In this document: positions 1 through 8,939 of the stretch, piece by piece
How the letters are laid out: every line of letters starts with the position of its first letter
Numbering within the stretch: the first letter of the stretch is position 1
Source of the DNA: Actinomycetota bacterium
GTDB lineage: Bacteria > Actinomycetota > Nitriliruptoria > Nitriliruptorales > Nitriliruptoraceae
Direction of reading: 5' to 3'
NCBI GenBank assembly: GCA_019347575.1
Contig: JAHWKY010000003.1
Coordinates: 62,001 to 126,000, forward strand
Length of the DNA stretch: 64,000 bases
Position numbers and translations under genes: made by a program
Notes under the pieces: generated by a model
The model's input: only the letters and a program-made list of their open reading frames with translations
What the model was told of the DNA's origin: nothing
The model's database searches: none

Positions 1-1
1 G

Positions 2-991
2 GAGCACCGGACCCGCGAACCGGACTCGTACTTCAACGATGTCGACCTGGAGGTCGATGAGGACCGGGTGCGTGGCAGGATCTCGATCTGCCGCCGCTAC
101 TGCGATGCGATGTTCGTGTCGACTCCTGGGCTGCTCGACTACGTGCCGGACGCGGACTGGGTACCTCACGTCATCGACACACAGGAGTGGGCGTACGTCG
201 ACCGTGTCGAGCCCGACGTCCCCCTCGTCGTGCACATCCCGTCGAACCGGGGCATCAAGGGCTCCCACCACGTGGAGACGGCCGTCGCCCCGCTCGTGGA
301 GCAGGGCCTGATCCGGTACCAGACCCTGAACGGACTCGATCGGGTCAGCCTGCGCGGTGCTCTCGAGAGAGCGGACATCGTCGTGGACAGCATCACCATC
401 GGCGATCACGGGCTCATCTCGGTCGAGGCGATGTCGCTCGGTGCGATCCCGGTCGCGCACATCCACCCCCAGAACCGGGAACGTAACCCGGGGGTACCCG
501 TCGTCGAGGCTCAGCCGGCGACCCTCGAGCAGGTCCTGCGCGACCTGGCCCGAGACCGCGACCGTCGCGCCGATCTGCGCATGGTCGTCCGAGCGTGGGC
601 GGAGAACCGCCACGATCGCCGCACGGTCGCGCCCCTGCTAGTCGGCGCCTACCGACGTCGCTCTGCACCCGTCGTCGCCGCGTACCCCGATTGGCCGCGA
701 TCGGCCGCGCAGGTGAACCTCGCCGCGTTGGAGGACGAGATCGAGCGCCTGAGGACGTCCGTCGATCCGGTGGTCGGCAGCCTGTCGCTGTTCACCACTG
801 GCAGCACGAGGTTCGCGGTGGACCGCCTGCTCGCCCGCATCGTCGAGCTCGAGGCCGCGGTCGAGGCGAGACAGCCGCGTTCGCGGCTGCTCAGACGCCG
901 CCAGCTTCGGCGCACCTTCCGGGAGTTCGTCAAGCGCCACCCGGTTCTCCACCGTTGGGCCCGCCGCGTCTCACGGATAGTCGGCGGGTGA
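2..991 (+). CDS. Glycosyltransferase, 5' end cut off by the window edge
   Basis: The reading frame is open from the first bases, with coding-like residues upstream of the first GTG at 68, so the gene begins outside the window; 329 residues are visible. It resembles a GT-B glycosyltransferase C-terminal half: a strand-turn VVHIPSNRGIKGS, then an acidic stretch ending in DIVVDSITIGDHGLISVEAMSLG, the usual place of the nucleotide-sugar-binding E/D loop. The same pattern (VVHAPSKEVMKGS, then DVVLDQFRIGSYGLLASQALASG) occurs in the middle third of the large protein at 8940-12560, so the two are paralogous. The last 100 residues are Arg- and Leu-rich and may be helical. The stop overlaps the next start (GTGA). 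The role in polysaccharide assembly is inferred from neighbours; donor and acceptor are unknown. Confidence 0.75.
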   Translation, partial: EHRTREPDSYFNDVDLEVDEDRVRGRISICRRYCDAMFVSTPGLLDYVPDADWVPHVIDTQEWAYVDRVEPDVPLVVHIPSNRGIKGSHHVETAVAPLVEQGLIRYQTLNGLDRVSLRGALERADIVVDSITIGDHGLISVEAMSLGAIPVAHIHPQNRERNPGVPVVEAQPATLEQVLRDLARDRDRRADLRMVVRAWAENRHDRRTVAPLLVGAYRRRSAPVVAAYPDWPRSAAQVNLAALEDEIERLRTSVDPVVGSLSLFTTGSTRFAVDRLLARIVELEAAVEARQPRSRLLRRRQLRRTFREFVKRHPVLHRWARRVSRIVGG

Positions 992-2442
992 GCGTCACGG
1001 ACCTCTCTCCCCGCGTGCTCATGCTGGTCATCAACCCGATGACGGCGGACACGCGCGTCGACAAGCAGGCCACCGCTCTGGGAGCGGCCGGCTACGACGT
1101 GACCGTCCTGGCGACGGCCGGGGAGGGACTGCCGAGCTCCGAGGATCGCGGCGACTACGCCGTCACCCGCCTGTCGTACCGCCGGGTGATCAAGGACCGT
1201 GTCGTCGACCGGCGCGTACGTGAGAAGTCACGGCACCGTGACGCCCGGTACCTCGTCCGCGCCGCCATCATCAACCGGCCGGTCACGGACCGCGGTCTGC
1301 TGTCGTTGGTCGTCGGTTGGCTGCACCTGCTCGCGATCGTCGGGCGTGAGATCGTCTCGCGGTTGCGATGGGCCGTCGCGGGAGCGGTCTTGAAGCTCGT
1401 GCGCAGCCGCATCCTGGTCGCCGAGTACGACGCCGGCATGCTCTCGCGGGTGCCCGCCATCATGCGACGGTGCGACGTCGTGCATGCCCACGACCTCGGG
1501 CCTTTGAGGGGTGCGATCCGCCTCGCTCGGCACTGGTCCGAACAGCATCCTGACCTTCCGAGGCCTCGTGTGATCTACGACGCGCACGAGTTCTACGTGG
1601 AGCAGACGACGAAGTGGAAGCGCCTCGAGAGCGGGCTGTGGCGTCTCCACGCTCAGCGGTGGATCCGGAAGGCCGATGCCGTGATCACGGTGTCGGACGG
1701 GATCGCCGATGCGATGCAACGCCGGTACCGACTCCGGACACGACCGATCGTGATCTACAACGCTCCTCACGACGATCCCTCCGAGGTGGCCCCATCGGAC
1801 CTGCGTCGTGACGTCGGGATCGGGTCCGACGAGGCGCTGGCGGTGTACGTCGGGGCGGTCAAGGAGGGGCGGGGGATCGACCGGCTGCTGCCCGCCCTCG
1901 GGCAGGGCCGGTGGCATCTCGCGCTCGTCGGGCCCGGAACCGATCCGCAACTGCACACCGTGATCGCGGAGGCCCGACGAGTCGGGCTCGACGACCGGCT
2001 CCACGTGATCCCGCCCGTGCCCGCCGCCGCGCTTCCCTCGTACATCAGCACGGCCGATGTCGGTATCCATCCGATGGAGCCGACCTGTCTCAACCACGAC
2101 CTCGCGCTGCCGAACAAGCTGTTCGACTACGTCTTCGGCGGGTTGCCCATCGCGGTGACGGACCTGCGCGAGATGGGACGCTTCGTCCGTCAGTACGGCC
2201 TCGGTCTCACCTTCGACGTGGGTAACCCGGGGTCGGTCGGCGCCACGGTGGAGGAGCTGGTCTCGCACGGGGAGATGTACCGAGCTTCGCCCGAGCTTCG
2301 GGGCGTCCTCGCCGAGCGGTACGGTTGGCGGGCGCAGGCGGACAAGTTGCTGCGCGTCTACGACGACCTGACCGCGGAGGTGACCGGTCCCGCGCTGCCT
2401 GCGAGGCCGGTTGGTGTTCAGGGAGGCGACCATGATGGCTAG
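988..2442 (+). CDS. GT4-type glycosyltransferase
   Basis: A 484-residue GT-B glycosyltransferase. I place the start at the GTG overlapping the previous stop; the frame stays open upstream, but that part is only the shadow of the preceding gene. The N-terminal domain begins with VLMLVINPMTADTRVDKQA, the classic first strand of GT4 acceptor domains, followed by HAHDLGPL and YDAHEFY. The C-terminal domain has AVYVGAVKEGRGIDRLLPAL, ALVGPG and, near residue 370, a segment equivalent to the donor-binding loop (PNKLFDYVFGGLPIAVTD). It probably transfers a nucleotide-activated sugar to a lipid-linked acceptor on the cytoplasmic face. It overlaps the ABC exporter permease gene by 11 bases, suggesting co-translation. 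Sugar specificity cannot be read. Confidence 0.85.
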   Translation: MSVTDLSPRVLMLVINPMTADTRVDKQATALGAAGYDVTVLATAGEGLPSSEDRGDYAVTRLSYRRVIKDRVVDRRVREKSRHRDARYLVRAAIINRPVTDRGLLSLVVGWLHLLAIVGREIVSRLRWAVAGAVLKLVRSRILVAEYDAGMLSRVPAIMRRCDVVHAHDLGPLRGAIRLARHWSEQHPDLPRPRVIYDAHEFYVEQTTKWKRLESGLWRLHAQRWIRKADAVITVSDGIADAMQRRYRLRTRPIVIYNAPHDDPSEVAPSDLRRDVGIGSDEALAVYVGAVKEGRGIDRLLPALGQGRWHLALVGPGTDPQLHTVIAEARRVGLDDRLHVIPPVPAAALPSYISTADVGIHPMEPTCLNHDLALPNKLFDYVFGGLPIAVTDLREMGRFVRQYGLGLTFDVGNPGSVGATVEELVSHGEMYRASPELRGVLAERYGWRAQADKLLRVYDDLTAEVTGPALPARPVGVQGGDHDG

Positions 2443-3289
2443 GACGCAGGCTCCGGTCTATGTCTACGAACCGCACGGCACCCATCGCCTGCCGGTGCTG
2501 GGCACGTACCTGCGCCGCCTGTGGGGACGTCGTGCGTTCCTGTACTACCAGGCACGAGCCGACCTGAAAGCCAGGCACTTCGACACGTGGTTCGGTCAGC
2601 TGTGGGTCCTGCTCAACCCGATGCTGCTCGCATCGGTCTACTGGCTACTCGTCACGGTCATCCGCGGCTCCTCCCGGGGCCTGGGCTTCCTGACGTTCCT
2701 CTTCGGAGGCCTTTTCACCTTCTACTACACGCGCAACTCGATCGGCACCGGCGCCAAGTCGGTCGTCGGTGGGGTGGGCCTCATCACGAACACGACGATG
2801 CCGCGGGCCCTTCTGCCCCTGTCGTCGGTGCTGACCGCGCTGATGCTGTACATCCCCACCTTGCTCGTGTACGCCGTCTTCCACGTCCTCGCGGACCTAC
2901 CCGTGGGGCCACAGATGCTCGGCCTGCCCCTCATCGTCGCCTTGCTCACCGTCTTCAACGTCGGCCTCGCCATGCTGTTCGGGACGCTGACCGTCTACTT
3001 CCGGGACACGAGCGCCTTCCTGCCGTACCTGCTCAGGATCTGGCTCTACGTCTCGCCTGTGCTCTACCGCTTCGACGAGATCCCCAGCGGGATCTCCGAC
3101 GTCATCGTGACGATCCTGAAGATCAACCCCATGTACCCGATGCTCGAGTCGTGGCATCAGATCCTCAGCGACGGACGGTGGCCCGATCAGGGCCTGCTCG
3201 GACTCAGCGCGCTGTGGGCGTTCGCCTGCCTCGTCGTCGGCATGTGGGTCTTCCTGGCGCGCGAACGCGAGTTCGCGGTTCGGATCTGA
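2432..3289 (+). CDS. ABC-2 polysaccharide export permease (Wzm-like)
   Basis: A 285-residue inner-membrane permease of the ABC-2 family. The ATG at 2432 sits behind a good ribosome site (GGGAGG at 2421-2426); the GTG at 2411 has none. A cytoplasmic N-terminus containing LKARHFDTWFGQLWVLLNP, typical of O-antigen and teichoic-acid exporter permeases, is followed by six hydrophobic segments at about residues 50-72, 80-105, 125-150, 162-190, 195-215 and 250-275. The partner ATPase gene follows after one base. The pair should flip or export an undecaprenyl-linked polysaccharide made by surrounding enzymes. The family assignment is firm; the exported polymer is inferred. Confidence 0.9.
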   Translation: MMARTQAPVYVYEPHGTHRLPVLGTYLRRLWGRRAFLYYQARADLKARHFDTWFGQLWVLLNPMLLASVYWLLVTVIRGSSRGLGFLTFLFGGLFTFYYTRNSIGTGAKSVVGGVGLITNTTMPRALLPLSSVLTALMLYIPTLLVYAVFHVLADLPVGPQMLGLPLIVALLTVFNVGLAMLFGTLTVYFRDTSAFLPYLLRIWLYVSPVLYRFDEIPSGISDVIVTILKINPMYPMLESWHQILSDGRWPDQGLLGLSALWAFACLVVGMWVFLAREREFAVRI

Positions 3290-3290
3290 T

Positions 3291-4079
3291 GTGAACGCAG
3301 ACACCACCCGCGACGAGCTCGCGCTCGAGGTCGATGATCTGACCGTCCGCTACCGGACGAACGTCGACAAGGTGCCGACGCTGAAGACCACCCTGCGGCG
3401 ACTGACTCGGCGGACACGCACCGTCCGGCACATCACGGCGCTCGAGGACGTCTCGTTCACCCTCCCGCGAGGCAACGTCCTCGGGGTCATCGGAGCGAAC
3501 GGGGCGGGCAAATCCACGCTCCTGCGCGCCATCGCAGGGATCCTCCCACCTGCCAAGGGGAGGGTCGTCGTCAGAGGAGAGGTCACCACGCTCCTGTCTC
3601 TCGGGATCGGTTTCAACAAGGCGCTCAGCGGCCGCGAGAACGTCTTCCTGGGTGGGCTCGCGGCGGGGCGGTCGCCCGAGGAGGTCGAGTACGACTTCGA
3701 GAAGATCGTCGCGTTCGCGGAGCTCGAAGAGTGGATCGACATGCCCGTCAGCACCTACTCATCAGGCATGTACGGTCGCCTCGCCTTCGCCGTCGCCACG
3801 CAGCTCGACCCGGACATCCTCCTCATCGACGAGACGCTGTCCGCCGGGGATGCCAGCTTCCGCGAGAAGGCGAAGGCACGGATGATGGGCGTGGTCCAGA
3901 ACGCCGGCACGATCGTGCTGGTCACGCACGGACTCGGCGTCATCAAGGAGCTCGCGACCGATTGCGTCTGGCTGCACAAGGGACACGTCATGGCTCACGG
4001 CGAGCCGGACGCCGTGGTCGATCAGTACACCGAGTTCGTCAACGTCAAACGCACCTCCGTCGTGATGGAGGATGTGTGA
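3291..4079 (+). CDS. ABC transporter ATPase for polysaccharide export (Wzt-like)
   Basis: A 262-residue ATPase. Walker A is GANGAGKS at residues 68-75, the signature lies in YSSGMYGRLAFAVA, Walker B is DILLIDE and the switch histidine is in LVTHG. An N-terminal extension of about 50 residues before the Walker domain and the pattern ALEDVSF are typical of the Wzt/TagH group. It stops right after the ATPase core, so it lacks the C-terminal carbohydrate-binding domain found in O9a-type Wzt proteins. In that family this usually means export does not depend on recognising a modified chain end. The GTG start follows the permease stop by one base. Confidence 0.92.
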   Translation: MNADTTRDELALEVDDLTVRYRTNVDKVPTLKTTLRRLTRRTRTVRHITALEDVSFTLPRGNVLGVIGANGAGKSTLLRAIAGILPPAKGRVVVRGEVTTLLSLGIGFNKALSGRENVFLGGLAAGRSPEEVEYDFEKIVAFAELEEWIDMPVSTYSSGMYGRLAFAVATQLDPDILLIDETLSAGDASFREKAKARMMGVVQNAGTIVLVTHGLGVIKELATDCVWLHKGHVMAHGEPDAVVDQYTEFVNVKRTSVVMEDV

Positions 4080-4118
4080 CGGCACGTTGCTCGTCTCCCG
4101 CCGCTGGACGCTGAGGCT

Positions 4119-5210
4119 GTGCTCGACGTCCTCGTAGCCACCACGGCTCACGACGTGGCGGATGCACGTCTGCACCGGCTGGTCTCCGGGATGGCTGCGG
4201 CCGGCCTCGACGTCGCCGTCGAGGGCATCGGGCGTCGCGAGGACGCACCAGCCGCGGCACTGGACGTCCGTGTGCACGCTGGTCGGCCTCGGCTCGTCCG
4301 CGCCTGGCGTGCTCTGCGTACCGTCGCTACCGCTCGTGCCCGCGTCCTGGTCGTCGTCGATCCGGAGCTGATCCTGCTGGCACCTCTCTGGCGCGCGTTG
4401 CATCGAGCCCCAGTGGTCGCGGACGTCCACGAGGACTACGCCGCGGTGGTCCACGACCGCTGGTGGCTCCCGTCGTGGTCGCGCCCCCTCGGCTCCTTCG
4501 CAGCCCGGATGGTTCCCCGTGCCGCCGCGCGCGCCGACCTGACCGTCGTGGCTGACCATCACGTCCCTCCGCTCGATGACCGGATGGTCGTCCGCAACCT
4601 GCCGCGGCTCGACGACCTGCCCACGCCAGCTCCGCGGGATGACGCGCCCCGGGCGGTGTACGTCGGTGATGTTCGTGCGTCGCGGGGTCTGCACACGATG
4701 GTCGACACGGTGGTGAGCACCGAACCGTGGACGCTCGATCTGATCGGCGCCATCTCAGCCGGCGATGCCGCCTGGGTCCGTGAGCGCGCGGCACGTGGGG
4801 GCCGCCCTGACGCGGTCCGGGTTCACGGGCGGCGGCCCCCCGACGGGTCGTGGGCCATCGCGTCCGGAGCCTGGATCGGCTTCGCGGTACTCGCGGACAC
4901 CCCTGCGTTCCGGCAGGCCATGCCGACCAAGCTCTACGAGTACGCGGCGATGGGCATCCCCCCCCTGGTCTCGGACCTCGAGCCGCTGCGGCGTTTCGTC
5001 GCGGAGAGCGGGGGAGGAGTCGTGACGGACGGAGCCGAAGCCGTGACAGCTAGACTCCGGGCGTGGAGGGATGACCCGACTCCGCTCGACCGCCTCCGCG
5101 AGGCGGGTCGGGCCTGGGCCGAGGCTCACCTGACAACCCCATCCCCCTTCGATGACCTGGGTGTCGCGGTGCGACGCCTCGTCCGACCTGCTGCGGGAGA
5201 CCTCCGATGA
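4119..5210 (+). CDS. Glycosyltransferase (GT-B, GT4-like)
   Basis: A 363-residue protein starting at GTG 4119. The N-terminal part has LDVLVATTAHDVADARLHRLV and a middle VVADVHEDYAAVVHDRWW, comparable to the DAHE motif of GT4 enzymes. The C-terminal half has AVYVGDVRASRGLHTMVD and a donor-site-like loop MPTKLYEYAAMGIPPLVSD near residue 270. It lies in the exporter operon and its stop overlaps the acetyltransferase start (ATGA). It is shorter than typical GT4 enzymes but both Rossmann halves are recognisable. The sugar added is unknown. Confidence 0.8.
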   Translation: MLDVLVATTAHDVADARLHRLVSGMAAAGLDVAVEGIGRREDAPAAALDVRVHAGRPRLVRAWRALRTVATARARVLVVVDPELILLAPLWRALHRAPVVADVHEDYAAVVHDRWWLPSWSRPLGSFAARMVPRAAARADLTVVADHHVPPLDDRMVVRNLPRLDDLPTPAPRDDAPRAVYVGDVRASRGLHTMVDTVVSTEPWTLDLIGAISAGDAAWVRERAARGGRPDAVRVHGRRPPDGSWAIASGAWIGFAVLADTPAFRQAMPTKLYEYAAMGIPPLVSDLEPLRRFVAESGGGVVTDGAEAVTARLRAWRDDPTPLDRLREAGRAWAEAHLTTPSPFDDLGVAVRRLVRPAAGDLR

Positions 5211-5800
5211 GCGCTCGTATCCTGCCCAGTGCAGACGTGGACGAACGAGCCAGGATCGGCGCCGGAACCGTGGTCTGGCACCTGGCGCAGATCCGTGAAG
5301 ATGCTGAGGTCGGTCCCGACTGCACGATCGGTCGTGGCGCGTACGTCGATGTCGGCGTCAAGCTCGGAGCGAACTGCAAGATCCAGAACCACGCTCTGCT
5401 GTACGCGCCGGCCGAACTCGAGGACGGGGTGTTCGTGGGTCCGGCGGTCGTCTTCACCAACGATGGCTACCCCAGAGCCGTCAACCCCGACGGGAAGCTG
5501 AAGTCCGCCGCCGACTGGGAAGCGCGGGGCGTGAGCGTGGGCCGCGGGGCCTCGATCGGCGCGCGGTCGGTCGTCCTTGGCGGTGTGCGCATCGGGTCCT
5601 GGGCGATGGTCGCTGCCGGTGCGGTCGTGACGCGTGACGTCCCGGCGTACGCGCTCGTCGTGGGTGTCCCGGCTCGACGAGTGGCGTGGGTCGGCCCCGC
5701 GGGGGTGCCGCTCGAGCTCGATGACCGCGATCACCTCATCTGTCCCGCGACCGGTCAGATGTTCCGAGAACGTGATGGCGACCTGGAGGAACTGGCGTGA
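5207..5800 (+). CDS. wbpD: Left-handed beta-helix sugar N-acetyltransferase (WbpD/WlbB-like)
   Basis: A 197-residue hexapeptide-repeat acetyltransferase. Repeats run from about residue 15 to 150 (IGAGTVVWHLAQIREDAEVG, then IGRGAYVDVGVKLGANCKIQ and VSVGRGASIGARSVVLGG). The loop FTNDGYPRAVNPDGKL interrupting the helix is characteristic of the WbpD/WlbB group, which acetylates the 3-amino group of UDP-2-acetamido-3-amino-2,3-dideoxy-glucuronic acid using acetyl-CoA. The neighbours fit: a DegT-type aminotransferase follows with a GTGA overlap, then a Gfo/Idh/MocA dehydrogenase, the WbpE and WbpB counterparts. A related dTDP-3-amino-sugar acetyltransferase remains possible. The ATG overlaps the upstream stop. 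Confidence 0.85.
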   Translation: MSARILPSADVDERARIGAGTVVWHLAQIREDAEVGPDCTIGRGAYVDVGVKLGANCKIQNHALLYAPAELEDGVFVGPAVVFTNDGYPRAVNPDGKLKSAADWEARGVSVGRGASIGARSVVLGGVRIGSWAMVAAGAVVTRDVPAYALVVGVPARRVAWVGPAGVPLELDDRDHLICPATGQMFRERDGDLEELA

Positions 5801-6849
5801 TCCCGATCGCGAAGCCACTCATCGGCGACGAGGAACGGGCCGCCGTCGACGCCGTGCTCCGTTCCGGCGCACTGGCGCAGGGTCCAGAGGTAGCGGCCTT
5901 CGAGGACGAGTTCTCGGACCTGGTCGAGGGACGCCACTGCGTCGCGGTGAACGCCGGCACGTCGGCTCTTCACCTGGCGCTGCTCGCGGCCGGCGTCGGT
6001 CCGGGCGATGAGGTCGTCGTGCCATCGTTCACCTTCGCGGCGACCGCGAACTCGGTCCGGCTCGTCGGTGCGACACCGGTCTTCGTCGACATCGAACCTG
6101 CGACCTTCACCATCGATCCGGAGGCTGTCGCAGCCGCGATAACCCCCCGCACAGCCGCGATCATGCCCGTTCACCTGTACGGGCACCCCGCCCGCATGCG
6201 TGAGCTGGTGGTGCTCGCCCAGCGGCACGGGCTGCTGGTCATCGAGGACGCCGCCCAGGCACACGCCGGGGAACTCGACGGCGAGCCGATCGGCACGTTC
6301 GGCTCGATCGCAGCGTTCAGCTTCTACCCCACCAAGAACATGACCACGGGCGAGGGGGGGATGATCGTCACCGATGACGCCGACGTCGCGCGGCGCTGTC
6401 GGCTCTTCCGCAACCAGGGCATGGAGGAGCGCTACCGCAACGAGGTCGTGGGCTTCAACCTCAGGATGACCGATATCGGGGCGGCCATCGGTCGCGTCCA
6501 GCTCGGCCGGCTCGCGGGCTGGACCGAGCGGCGGATCGCCAACGCGCGCCACCTCGATGACCACCTGCAGACCGTGGTGACACCACCCGTTGCATCGGGC
6601 GCCAAGCACGTCTACCACCAGTACACCGTGCGGTCCGACCGTCGTGACGAGCTCGGCGAGGTCCTGCCGCGTCGTGGCGTCGGAGTCGGTGTGTACTACC
6701 CCGTTCCGGTCCACCGACTGCCCTCGTTCGACCTGCGGCTCGATCTGCCAGAGACGGAGCGGGCCGCAGCGGAGGTGCTGTCGCTGCCGGTCGGTCCGCA
6801 CCTCACGCCGGCCGATCTCGAGCACATCGTCGAGGCGGTGAACTCGTGA
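5797..6849 (+). CDS. wbpE: DegT/DnrJ/EryC1 sugar aminotransferase (WbpE-like)
   Basis: A 350-residue PLP-dependent sugar aminotransferase starting at a GTG that overlaps the acetyltransferase stop. It begins IPIAKPLIGDEERAAVDAVL, carries the aldimine-binding aspartate region VIEDAAQAHAGELDG, and the PLP lysine is about K180 in SFYPTKNMTTGEGG. Late in the chain is YYPVPVHRLPSF, common in the WbpE and DesV branch. With the adjacent WbpD- and WbpB-like genes it most likely transfers an amino group to the 3-keto intermediate of a UDP-GlcNAcA-derived sugar. Substrate is inferred from context. Confidence 0.87.
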   Translation: MIPIAKPLIGDEERAAVDAVLRSGALAQGPEVAAFEDEFSDLVEGRHCVAVNAGTSALHLALLAAGVGPGDEVVVPSFTFAATANSVRLVGATPVFVDIEPATFTIDPEAVAAAITPRTAAIMPVHLYGHPARMRELVVLAQRHGLLVIEDAAQAHAGELDGEPIGTFGSIAAFSFYPTKNMTTGEGGMIVTDDADVARRCRLFRNQGMEERYRNEVVGFNLRMTDIGAAIGRVQLGRLAGWTERRIANARHLDDHLQTVVTPPVASGAKHVYHQYTVRSDRRDELGEVLPRRGVGVGVYYPVPVHRLPSFDLRLDLPETERAAAEVLSLPVGPHLTPADLEHIVEAVNS

Positions 6850-7835
6850 CCCACGCGCTGAGGGCTGGTGTCATCGGTCTCGGGATGATGGGACGCAACC
6901 ACGTCCGCGTCCTGGGTTCCCTGGGCGGGGTCGAGCTCGTCGCGGTCGCGGATTCGCAGCAGGATCGACGCGACATCGCGGCGGATCTGCCGCTCTGCGG
7001 TTCGTTGGACGAACTCCTCGAACACGACCTCGACCTCTGCGTCGTCGCCGTGCCCACCGAGGACCACGAGTCGGTCGGACTGCAACTGGCGCAGGCGGGG
7101 GTCCACGCGCTGATCGAGAAGCCACTGGCGAACGATTCCGAGGGTGCCCGGCGTCTGGTCGAGGTCTTCGAGCGGGCAGGTCTGGTCGGCTGCGTCGGCC
7201 ACATCGAGCGCTACAACCCCGCTCTCCGATCCCTACGCCAGCGACTCGAGGCCGGTGAGCTCGGCGAGATCTTCCAGATCGCGACGCGCCGTCAGGGACC
7301 GTTCCCCGATCGCATCCGGGATGTCGGTGTGGTCAAGGATCTGGCGACGCACGACTTCGATCTGTCGGCCTGGGTCGGCAACTCACGGTTCGTGTCGGTC
7401 GCGGCCCGGATCACCCACAAGGTGGGTCGACCCCACGAGGATATGGTCTCGGCCGTCGGGACCCTCGCGAACGGCACGATCACCAACCATCTGGTGAACT
7501 GGCTGACGCCGTTCAAGGAGCGCGTGACGGTCGTCACCGGTGACGCGGGCTGTTTCGTCGCCGACACGCTGCTCGCCGACCTCACCTTCTACGAGAACGG
7601 CGACGTCGCCACGCAGTGGGACACCATCTCGCGGTTCCGGGGCGTGACCGAAGGTGACATGCACCGGTTCGCGATCGAGAAGCCGGAGCCGCTGCAGGTC
7701 GAGCTCGCCAACTTCCGAGACGCGGTCCTCGGCCAGGACGCGGACATCGTCACGCTGCGCGACGGGCTGGCCGTGGTTGCGGTCGCGGAAGCGGTACTGC
7801 GTTCTGCGCAGGAGGGAACCCTCGAGGAGTTGTGA
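6846..7835 (+). CDS. wbpB: Gfo/Idh/MocA oxidoreductase, WbpB-like sugar 3-dehydrogenase
   Basis: A 329-residue NAD(P)-dependent oxidoreductase. The N-terminal Rossmann fold begins AGVIGLGMMGRNHVRVL, followed by the family hallmark EKPLAND near residue 90 and the C-terminal sheet domain with VGHIERYNPALR and KDLATHDFDLSAW. In Pseudomonas the WbpB family oxidises C3 of UDP-GlcNAcA before transamination by WbpE. The GTG start overlaps the WbpE-like stop, so the three genes are translationally coupled. It is last in this plus-strand run and faces the WecB/WbpI-like gene across 18 bases. Confidence 0.87.
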   Translation: MTHALRAGVIGLGMMGRNHVRVLGSLGGVELVAVADSQQDRRDIAADLPLCGSLDELLEHDLDLCVVAVPTEDHESVGLQLAQAGVHALIEKPLANDSEGARRLVEVFERAGLVGCVGHIERYNPALRSLRQRLEAGELGEIFQIATRRQGPFPDRIRDVGVVKDLATHDFDLSAWVGNSRFVSVAARITHKVGRPHEDMVSAVGTLANGTITNHLVNWLTPFKERVTVVTGDAGCFVADTLLADLTFYENGDVATQWDTISRFRGVTEGDMHRFAIEKPEPLQVELANFRDAVLGQDADIVTLRDGLAVVAVAEAVLRSAQEGTLEEL

Positions 7836-7853
7836 GCTAGGACAGCTTGGTGC

Positions 7854-8927
7854 CTAGATCGCGGCTCGGGCGTGCTCCTCGAGCAGGGCGACGATCCGCT
7901 CGCTGGCTTGCCCGTCCCCGTAGGGCGCCGTCGGGGGCTGGTCCGGGGGGGGACGCATGACCACATCTGCCAGCGAGGCGACGTCAGCTGCCAGCACGTT
8001 CCAGCCTCCCTCGAGTGTCTCGAGCCACTCGGTCTCGGATCGCAGCGTCGTGCAGGGTGTGCCGAGCGCATGCGCCTCCTTCTGCAGGCCACCGGAGTCG
8101 GTGATCACACCCCGTGCGCGTAGCACGCTGGCGACCAGCGCTGGGTAGGCCAAGGGTTCGACAGGGCGTATCGCACCGTACGCGAGCTCGAGGCCGTGCT
8201 CGGCAGCCCGAGCTGCGAGGCGCGGGTGGACGCTGAGGACGACCGGGATATCCAGCGCGGCGAGGGACGCCACGATGGCTGCCAGCCGGGCGGGCTTATC
8301 GGTGTTCTCCGCTCGGTGGATCGTCGCGAGCACGAAGTCGGTGAGGTCACGAACGGGCGCAGGCAGCGGCGGCTCCTCGGCTTCGACCGCCGCCCGCACG
8401 CGGGTGAGGACGTCGATCATCACGTCACCGACCAGTTCCGATCTGGCCTCGAGCCCCTCGCGCCGCAGGTTCTCGAGCGCGACCCGTGAGGGGGCCAGGA
8501 GCAGATCGGCGAGGTGATCGGAGGCGACGCGGTTGTGCTCTTCGGGCATGCGACGGTTGAAGGACCGCAGGCCAGCCTCGACGTGTGCCAGGGGCGTGTG
8601 GATCTTGACCGCTGCGAGAGCTCCGGCCAGTGTCGAGTTGGTATCGCCGTAGACGATGGCCCACGTCGGCTCGACCGCCGCGATCTCTCGCTCGAGGCCG
8701 ACGAGCATCGCCGCGGTCTGAGCAGCGTGGGAGTCCGAGCCCACTCCGAGGTTCACGTCGGGTTCGGGGATGCGCAGGTCGGCGAAGAAGACCTCGGACA
8801 TTCCGACGTCGTAGTGCTGGCCGGTGTGGACGATGATGTGCTCGTGACCAGCCGCCTGGAACGCGGTAGCCAAGGGGGCCAACTTGATGAACTGGGGACG
8901 CGCCCCGACGATGCTCAGCAGTCGCAC
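7854..8927 (-). CDS. wbpI: Non-hydrolysing UDP-sugar 2-epimerase, WbpI-like
   Basis: A 357-residue GT-B-fold epimerase. It opens LLSIVGARPQFIKLAPLATA and has HTGQHYDVGMSEVFF, YGDTNSTLAGALAA, HVEAGLRSFNRRMPEE and DSGGLQKEAHALGTPC. HTGQHYD followed by MSxVFF is closer to WbpI than to WecB, where the segment reads differently. WbpI interconverts UDP-GlcNAc3NAcA and UDP-ManNAc3NAcA, which completes the set formed by the genes at 5207-7835 and 22977. The GTG start has a good ribosome site (GGGGAGAGC). It is the last gene of a minus-strand operon with the two large glycosyltransferases. An alternative reading is plain UDP-GlcNAc 2-epimerase (wecB). Confidence 0.85.
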   Translation of the reverse strand: MRLLSIVGARPQFIKLAPLATAFQAAGHEHIIVHTGQHYDVGMSEVFFADLRIPEPDVNLGVGSDSHAAQTAAMLVGLEREIAAVEPTWAIVYGDTNSTLAGALAAVKIHTPLAHVEAGLRSFNRRMPEEHNRVASDHLADLLLAPSRVALENLRREGLEARSELVGDVMIDVLTRVRAAVEAEEPPLPAPVRDLTDFVLATIHRAENTDKPARLAAIVASLAALDIPVVLSVHPRLAARAAEHGLELAYGAIRPVEPLAYPALVASVLRARGVITDSGGLQKEAHALGTPCTTLRSETEWLETLEGGWNVLAADVASLADVVMRPPPDQPPTAPYGDGQASERIVALLEEHARAAI

Positions 8928-8939
8928 GCTCTCCCCTTG